Assembly: GCF_002220865.2 (NCBI RefSeq)
Contig: NZ_NHRJ02000003.1
Coordinates: 1,244-65,243 of the forward strand
Reading direction: 5' to 3'
Origin: Paenibacillus xerothermodurans
GTDB lineage: Bacteria > Bacillota > Bacilli > Paenibacillales > NBRC-103111
DNA: 64,000 nt
Below are positions 59,200 through 64,000 of this stretch, piece after piece. Within the stretch, counting starts at the first letter, position 1. Each line of letters opens with the position of its first letter. The notes under the pieces are model-generated. The model searched no databases. It worked only from the letters and a program-made list of their open reading frames with translations, and was not told where the DNA came from. The translations under genes and the position numbers were made by a program.

Positions 59200-60072
59200 A
59201 TGAATCACGATAACACATTAGGAAATAAGATATTCGACAGCGTCAACTACACGCTGTTGGCTATCGTTGGGCTCGCAACAATCCTCCCGTTCATTTATAT
59301 CATTGCAGTATCGTTTACAAGTCCACATGAGGTGGCGAAGGGCGGGTTCATCCTGTTTCCAAAAGAGTGGTCCTTATCGGCCTACAAATACATTTTCTCG
59401 ACCAACACTTTGATTCGCTCGCTGGGTGTATCGATTATGATTACGGCCGTGGGCACGTTCATCAATTTACTCTTAACCTCACTTATGGCGTACCCCCTGG
59501 CTCGTACAACTCTGCGGGGCCGCAAAACCATCCTGCTGGGCGTGCTGTTCACCATGTTATTCAGCGGCGGCATGATCCCCACGTATTTCGTGGTGCAAGC
59601 GCTGGGCATGATCGACACCTATTGGTCCCTGCTAATTCCCACGGCCATCAGTGCGTTTAACCTGATCGTGTTGAAAAACTTTTTTCAGGCGATACCGGAC
59701 GGTTTGGAGGATTCGGCTCGCATCGACGGGTGCAACGATATCGGCGTGTTGTTCCGGATCGTGCTTCCATTGTCCATGCCGGCTATGGCGACTTTCGGGA
59801 TGTTTTATGCGGTATCCCACTGGAACTCATTCTTCAACGCAATACTGTATATCAACGATAACACCATGTGGCCGGTGCAAGTGCTGCTCCGTGAGATCGT
59901 CATCCTGGCGCAAAGCCGGATTGGAGACACAGGCTTCGAGGAGACAGAAATTCAGCCGTTGACCATTCGAATGGCGGTAATCGTATTCGCGACGGTTCCG
60001 ATTTTGGCGGTATATCCGTTCTTGCAAAAGCATTTTGCGAAAGGTGTATTGTTGGGCTCTGTTAAAGGCTAA
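59200..60072 (+). CDS. Sugar ABC transporter permease, LplC type
   Basis: A 290-residue second permease: opening NYTLLAIVGLATILPFIYII, EAA-type loop EDSARIDGCNDIGVLFRIVL (about 168-187) and the C-terminal end KHFAKGVLLGSVKG typical of YtcP/LplC. Pairs with the gene 27 bases upstream. TTGGAGGGC precedes the ATG. Followed by an oxidoreductase after 26 bases. Confidence 0.94.
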   Translation: MNHDNTLGNKIFDSVNYTLLAIVGLATILPFIYIIAVSFTSPHEVAKGGFILFPKEWSLSAYKYIFSTNTLIRSLGVSIMITAVGTFINLLLTSLMAYPLARTTLRGRKTILLGVLFTMLFSGGMIPTYFVVQALGMIDTYWSLLIPTAISAFNLIVLKNFFQAIPDGLEDSARIDGCNDIGVLFRIVLPLSMPAMATFGMFYAVSHWNSFFNAILYINDNTMWPVQVLLREIVILAQSRIGDTGFEETEIQPLTIRMAVIVFATVPILAVYPFLQKHFAKGVLLGSVKG

Positions 60073-60098
60073 TTTTATACTGAGATAAAAGGCGGAAG

Positions 60099-61406
60099 AT
60101 GAAAATGAGAAAAAGATATGCGATCTGCGGAGTAAGCAACCGGGCGATAGGTATGTTTATCGGCCCTATGTTGAAAACGTTCTCTGAGCAAACGGAAGTA
60201 GTTGCACTGCTGGACATCGATCCGAAAAGACATCTCGTGTGCAAGGAGAAGTATCCGCAGCTGGCTGGTGTGGGCGAATATGGGCCGCAAGAATTCGATC
60301 GCATGGTGCAAGAAACGCAACCGGATGTGGTGATTGTCACAGGGCGGGACGATACTCACGTGACGTACATTGTTCAGGCGCTGGAAAAGGATCTGGACGT
60401 CATCACCGAGAAGCCGATGGCTACCACCGGCGCAGACTGCCGCAAAATTATAGATGCAGAGGCGAAAAGCAAAGGGAACGTGACAGTAACGTTTAATTAT
60501 CGTTATGCTCCGATCCACACGAAGATCAAAGAAATGGTTCTGTCCGGAAAAATAGGCCGGGTGACCTCCATCGACCTGAATTGGTATATCGATACGTATC
60601 ATGGTTCAAGCTACTTCAAGCGTTGGAATCGCATCCGTGAAATTTCCGGGGGCTTGTCCATTCACAAGAGCTCGCACCATTTTGATCTGGTGAATTGGTG
60701 GATCGGGCAGAAGCCGGTTGAAGCGTTTGCATATGGCGCCTTGAATTACTACGGTCCCGAGGGCGAATTGAACCCGAAAAAGGAAGACGGCCGCCACTGC
60801 GGCACCTGTGACGTGCGACAAGACTGCGCTTATTATACTCGTTGGTCGACGCGCAGCCAGGATCTCCACATCAAGGACGATCATCTGGGCACGGTCAACT
60901 CGGTTCGGCCTACGGAAGCTTACACGGCATACCGGCCTGACGCCTGTATCTATGATTCGGAGATTAATATCGAAGATACGTACGCCGCTACGGTGCGCTA
61001 CGATCAAGGTGCGCTGCTGACATATTCCGTGAACTTCTCACTGCCGTATGAAGGATACCGTCTTGCTATTAACGGTACGCACGGTAGATTGGAGACGATG
61101 GAGTATCACGCTCCTTCCAGGGTGCCGTTCCCAACCGAAGTACAGACCATCGATTACTATCCGCTGTTCGGCGCGAAAGAAACGATCCATGTAGTGCAGC
61201 GTGAAGGCGGGCACGGCGGCGGAGACCCGGTGTTGTTGGAGGATCTGTTCCTCGGTCCTGATCCGCGAAGAGCGTATGATATCCTCTCCGGCAGCTTGGA
61301 CGGCGCGTATTCCATCGGCACAGGCGAAGCGGTGTGGCGTTCTGTGAAGGAAGGAAAACCGGTACGTATAGACGACGTGCTGTCCAGTCCCCTGGTTACG
61401 CTGTAA
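60099..61406 (+). CDS. Gfo/Idh/MocA family oxidoreductase 3, with a cysteine-rich insert
   Basis: A 435-residue dehydrogenase-like protein: Rossmann start RYAICGVSNRAIGMFIGPML, EKPMA motif (about 106), GGLSIHKSSHHFDLVNWWIG catalytic-domain helix. An insert near residue 230 (HCGTCDVRQDC) has C-x2-C-x5-C plus His, a possible metal site, as found in a subgroup of this family. Probably oxidises or reduces a sugar entering via the ABC permeases. ATG 60105 is an alternative start with better spacing to AAAGGCGG. Confidence 0.9.
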   Translation: MKMRKRYAICGVSNRAIGMFIGPMLKTFSEQTEVVALLDIDPKRHLVCKEKYPQLAGVGEYGPQEFDRMVQETQPDVVIVTGRDDTHVTYIVQALEKDLDVITEKPMATTGADCRKIIDAEAKSKGNVTVTFNYRYAPIHTKIKEMVLSGKIGRVTSIDLNWYIDTYHGSSYFKRWNRIREISGGLSIHKSSHHFDLVNWWIGQKPVEAFAYGALNYYGPEGELNPKKEDGRHCGTCDVRQDCAYYTRWSTRSQDLHIKDDHLGTVNSVRPTEAYTAYRPDACIYDSEINIEDTYAATVRYDQGALLTYSVNFSLPYEGYRLAINGTHGRLETMEYHAPSRVPFPTEVQTIDYYPLFGAKETIHVVQREGGHGGGDPVLLEDLFLGPDPRRAYDILSGSLDGAYSIGTGEAVWRSVKEGKPVRIDDVLSSPLVTL

Positions 61407-61420
61407 AAATAACAAATCGG

Positions 61421-61450
61421 AGGAGAGGGGGCTGTGCGCCTTCTCCTTTT
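61421..61450 (+). terminator. Terminator-like hairpin in the oxidoreductase-epimerase gap
   Basis: AGGAGAGGGGGC (61421-61432) pairs imperfectly with GCGCCTTCTCCT (61436-61447), then TTT. May attenuate rather than end transcription because the next gene is likely part of the same pathway. Confidence 0.55.
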
Positions 61451-61501
61451 CTGCAGTGGCATAAGCCAACCTGGACGAACTGAGAGGGGATGAAAAAGGA
61501 T

Positions 61502-62329
61502 ATGACAGTCGGTTTATTAGCTCACCTGGTTGGCAAACTGCCCTACGAGCAGTTGGCGGCCAAAGTCGCCTCGTATGGCTTTGATTACGTGCAGCTCGCG
61601 TTATCCAAAGCCGTCGCGGATGTGGACTGCAGCTTCGGTAAGCTGAGTCCCGGCCTTGGCAATACCATCGGCGGCGCATTCCACTCGCGTGGCGTGAAAG
61701 TGGCTGTGCTGGGCTGCTATGTGAGCCTGGTTGAACTTGATGATGAGGTGTACCGCCGTAACGTCGATCAATTCAAGGAACATTTGCGTAATGCCCGGCA
61801 TTTTGGCGCGTCGATTGTAGCTACGGAAGTGGGAGTGCCGAAAACGGATCAGAGGGAGCTGCATTGGCAGAGGCTGCGGGCAGCGGTCGCGGAATTGGCG
61901 GAGGAGGCGGAGAAGTGGGGAGTGTACGTCGGCTTGGAGGCCGCAGCCCGGCACTTGATCGGCACCGCCTCGGAGCTGGCACAGATCCTACAAGAGGTGC
62001 CGTCGGCCAATATTGGAGTGGTCCTGGACCCTTGCAACTTGCTCACGCAGAGCAACTACAAGCAGCAGGACGAAATTATAGAAGAGGCCTTTCGTTTGCT
62101 GGGCACCCGCATTGTGAGTGCCCATGCGAAAGATTTTGTCATAGATCCTGCTGCCGGTGAACTGCAGATGATTGCCGCCGGCAGAGGCATGCTGAACTAC
62201 GATAAGTTTATGGGGCTGATGAATCACTATAAGCCGCATAGTTTCATTACGTTGGAGCGTGTGCCTGAGCAGCACATGTTTGAATCGAGCGCGTTCATCC
62301 GGCGCAAACGTGTGGATTGCTCAGTGTGA
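61502..62329 (+). CDS. Sugar phosphate isomerase/epimerase-like TIM barrel
   Basis: A 275-residue protein of the xylose isomerase-like TIM barrel (AP endonuclease 2) superfamily. Visible are the early YGFDYVQLALSK, ATEVGVP, VGLEAAARHLI (metal-binding Glu), VVLDPCNLLT and VSAHAKDFV segments, matching the metal ligand positions. Epimerises or isomerises a sugar or keto-sugar; the substrate is unknown. ATG 61502 has AAAAGGA upstream; ATG 61490 is also in frame. Confidence 0.85.
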   Translation: MTVGLLAHLVGKLPYEQLAAKVASYGFDYVQLALSKAVADVDCSFGKLSPGLGNTIGGAFHSRGVKVAVLGCYVSLVELDDEVYRRNVDQFKEHLRNARHFGASIVATEVGVPKTDQRELHWQRLRAAVAELAEEAEKWGVYVGLEAAARHLIGTASELAQILQEVPSANIGVVLDPCNLLTQSNYKQQDEIIEEAFRLLGTRIVSAHAKDFVIDPAAGELQMIAAGRGMLNYDKFMGLMNHYKPHSFITLERVPEQHMFESSAFIRRKRVDCSV

Positions 62330-62346
62330 TCAAATTGATCCTGAAG

Positions 62347-62376
62347 CTGTGGATTTTCGAATCCGCAGTTTTTTTG
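62347..62376 (+). terminator. Terminator after the epimerase gene
   Basis: CTGTGGATT (62347-62355) and AATCCGCAG (62360-62368) form a 9-bp stem capped by a TTCG tetraloop, followed by seven T. Confidence 0.9.
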
Positions 62377-62518
62377 TTCGGCGCATACAGCGCTATGTCA
62401 CGTAGATCAAGCGCAGCTAACATTCAGGTGACTAGCATTCGTCCAGGAAACGATCTTTTATTTTTTAGTGGAAAGGCGTACCATGTATTGAAACAATAGC
62501 CTTACGGAGGAGTGTACC

Positions 62519-63736
62519 ATGGAACCGTGGAAACGCACGATGTGGATTTTATGGGGCGGCGTAGTGCTGTGCAGTTCCAGCTACACGATGTCGGTACCGT
62601 TCCTCCCTTTATTTTTGCTCGAGTTGGGTGTGGATGACACGACCGTCAATCTGTGGGCCGGTGCGGTGTATTCATCTGCATTCTTGATCGGGGCGATCAT
62701 GGCGCCGTTCTGGGGAGGGCTGGCCGACCGATACGGCAAACGCAAAATGGTTATCCGTGCCGGCATCAGTCTAGCGGTGATTTACGCCCTGTTCGCGTTT
62801 GTTCAAACCCCGTGGCAGCTGATCGGAGCGCGCTTGCTGCATGGCTTCGTCGGCGGCTTCGTGCCTGCGTCCATGGCCATAGTTGCGTCCACGGCGCCTG
62901 AAAAGCAGATGGGCTGGAGTCTCGGCATGATGCAGGCCGGTACGATGTCGGGAGGCATCCTCGGGCCTTTATTCGGCGGGTTATTGTCGGAGTGGTTCGG
63001 CTTTCGCATGTCATTCATCGTGGCGGCGGTTCTAATTTTCGTTGCGGCAGTGGCGGTTATTATTTGGGTGCATGATGGCAAGGGAGGAAGCAATCCGTCC
63101 GCTGTACGCAGCAGCATCCTTCAAACATGGAAGGAAGCCGCCGCCAATCGTACTTTGGTGCTAATGCTGCTTCTGTTATTTGTTTTTCAGCTTTCCGTCA
63201 ACATGATTCAACCGCTGCTCACACTGCACGTGGCTGGCTTACAGGGCGACCTCGCAGGCGCGGTGCTGACGTCCGGGATTATTTTTTCCATCATCGGTAT
63301 AGCAGGCATTGTAGCGTCGCCTTTTTGGGGCAGAATTGGGCAAAAGCTCAGCTGCAGCTTCATACTCAGCGTCTGTTTACTGGCGTCGGGAGGCGTGGTG
63401 TCGATGCAATTTTTTGTCCAGCAGCTGTGGCTGTTTACGGTGGTGCAGTTTGTTTACGGTTTTTTCATGGCTGGTATAACGCCGGCTATCAACGCTATGG
63501 TGATTCGCAATACCGATGCAGGATTCCGGGGCCGTTCGTTCGGGTTGACGGCCAGTGCCAATCAGTTCGGTGCCATGGCGGGGCCATTGCTCGGCGGAGC
63601 ACTTGGGCTGGGTCTGAACATACACTGGGTGTTTGTGGTTACAGGTGTAATTTTGATCGCCACCGGGGCTGTTGTGTACTCAGGCTTTCGGCAGGGGGGA
63701 GCCGGGCAGAGTACGCACGAGGCAAAGAGCATCTGA
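62519..63736 (+). CDS. MFS transporter
   Basis: A 405-residue, 12-helix transporter. Motif A is seen in PFWGGLADRYGKRKMVIRAG (about 62-81), repeated as SPFWGRIGQKL in the second half, and GMMQAGTMSGGILGPLFGGL (helix 5) fits motif C of efflux-type members. It may export a product or a drug; the neighbours suggest but do not prove a link to sugar metabolism. GGAGGAGTG precedes the ATG. It is the last complete gene. Confidence 0.9.
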   Translation: MEPWKRTMWILWGGVVLCSSSYTMSVPFLPLFLLELGVDDTTVNLWAGAVYSSAFLIGAIMAPFWGGLADRYGKRKMVIRAGISLAVIYALFAFVQTPWQLIGARLLHGFVGGFVPASMAIVASTAPEKQMGWSLGMMQAGTMSGGILGPLFGGLLSEWFGFRMSFIVAAVLIFVAAVAVIIWVHDGKGGSNPSAVRSSILQTWKEAAANRTLVLMLLLLFVFQLSVNMIQPLLTLHVAGLQGDLAGAVLTSGIIFSIIGIAGIVASPFWGRIGQKLSCSFILSVCLLASGGVVSMQFFVQQLWLFTVVQFVYGFFMAGITPAINAMVIRNTDAGFRGRSFGLTASANQFGAMAGPLLGGALGLGLNIHWVFVVTGVILIATGAVVYSGFRQGGAGQSTHEAKSI

Positions 63737-63990
63737 TGGAGCTTGAGACGTGCTGTTGAAAACTGCAGGATGGCAGCCGAGCTCATTCGTTACAGCGCCT
63801 ATGCTCTGCATGCATTTGGTGCTCACTGTGAGACATTGCCCGGGCTATGGCATGCGCCAACTCTCTTCTTTTTTCAAGGTGCTTTGCATACGCTGGTATA
63901 GTACATGCCGACGATGTCTGTGCAATCGGCTCCAAGTTCGCAGTTACAGCAGTGATGATGCCGTTTGCCAGCTCCAAGGGGGGAGCATAC

Positions 63991-64000
63991 ATGCTTGTGC
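63991..64000 (+). CDS. Possible start of a gene cut by the window end
   Basis: AAGGGGGGAG followed by ATG at 63991 (MLV...) has the layout of a translation start. Only three codons are visible, so product and reality cannot be judged. The gap 63737-63990 holds no other feature I can support. Confidence 0.3.

Noticed and set aside
63127-63759. 210-residue frame inside the last MFS gene
   Set aside because: Shadow frame of a 12-helix transporter; rich in Arg, Cys and His.
63783-63992. 69-residue minus-strand frame at the window end
   Set aside because: Weak start signal and no family resemblance; not enough support to call.

Overview
The window looks like chromosome of an endospore-forming member of the Paenibacillaceae (Paenibacillus or a close relative). 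The case rests on the mix of genes: an alpha/beta-type small acid-soluble spore protein, SspI, a YjcZ-type peptide, CotF-type coat proteins around an alcohol dehydrogenase, a LiaFSR system fused to a PspA/PspC operon, LplB/LplC-type sugar permeases with a membrane-bound AraC regulator, and the ccpN-yqfL pair. Ribosome-binding sites are strong and rho-independent terminators are frequent. No phage, insertion sequence or CRISPR array was seen.

Layout. 1-620: end of a tRNA cluster (His partial, Gln, Gly, Cys, Leu, Arg, Leu) closed by a terminator. 620-4200: gene-poor, with one spore protein gene, one TauE/SafE exporter and two families of non-coding tandem repeats. 4200-7200: gluconeogenesis control, with glpX divergent from a CcpN-like repressor and its YqfL partner. 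7480-10260: MOSC protein and the molybdenum-cofactor genes mobA and moeA. 10440-13790: YjcZ peptide, ECF sigma/anti-sigma pair, Eis-like acetyltransferase. 14350-19970: a seven-gene Psp/Lia envelope-stress operon, then a sigma-region-2-like orphan and a 29-residue membrane peptide. 20030-27030: GNAT, Sm-like protein, zwf, metallophosphoesterase, prfC, ATP-grasp protein.

27210-31560: LacI-type regulator with its own operator, then two Gfo/Idh/MocA oxidoreductases flanking a ThuA protein. 31690-33620: sspI, a TrkA/KtrA protein and a TrmH-type RNA methyltransferase. 34100-40990: a GntR(FCD)-controlled catabolic operon with a decayed dehydrogenase, a TctBAC tripartite carboxylate transporter, an amidohydrolase, a GalB-like PIG-L protein and an RraA-type aldolase; this reads as uptake and breakdown of a carboxylate such as a 4-oxalomesaconate-pathway intermediate. 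41170-43490: cotF-adhB-cotF spore operon. 43760-48180: ATP-grasp, HesB, TatD, and divergent LigD polymerase and LigD ligase genes. 48400-53490: small membrane proteins, a cotF remnant, YitT, MarR, two MFS transporters. 53700-63740: Paenibacillaceae hypothetical, lactonase, AraC regulator with two sugar ABC permeases, oxidoreductase, TIM-barrel epimerase, MFS transporter.

Most notable points. Two transcription regulators (CcpN-like and LacI-like) have no ATG, GTG or TTG at the N-terminus their families require, but each has an ATC codon exactly eight bases after a strong Shine-Dalgarno sequence. A 25-base repeat occurs at 691 and 6166. The non-coding block at 3.3-4.0 kb holds about three units of roughly 105 bases followed by eight units of roughly 37 bases. 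The Psp/Lia operon combines two PspA paralogues, PspC and LiaFSR. Starts were chosen by ribosome-binding site and family length; where two starts compete this is stated.
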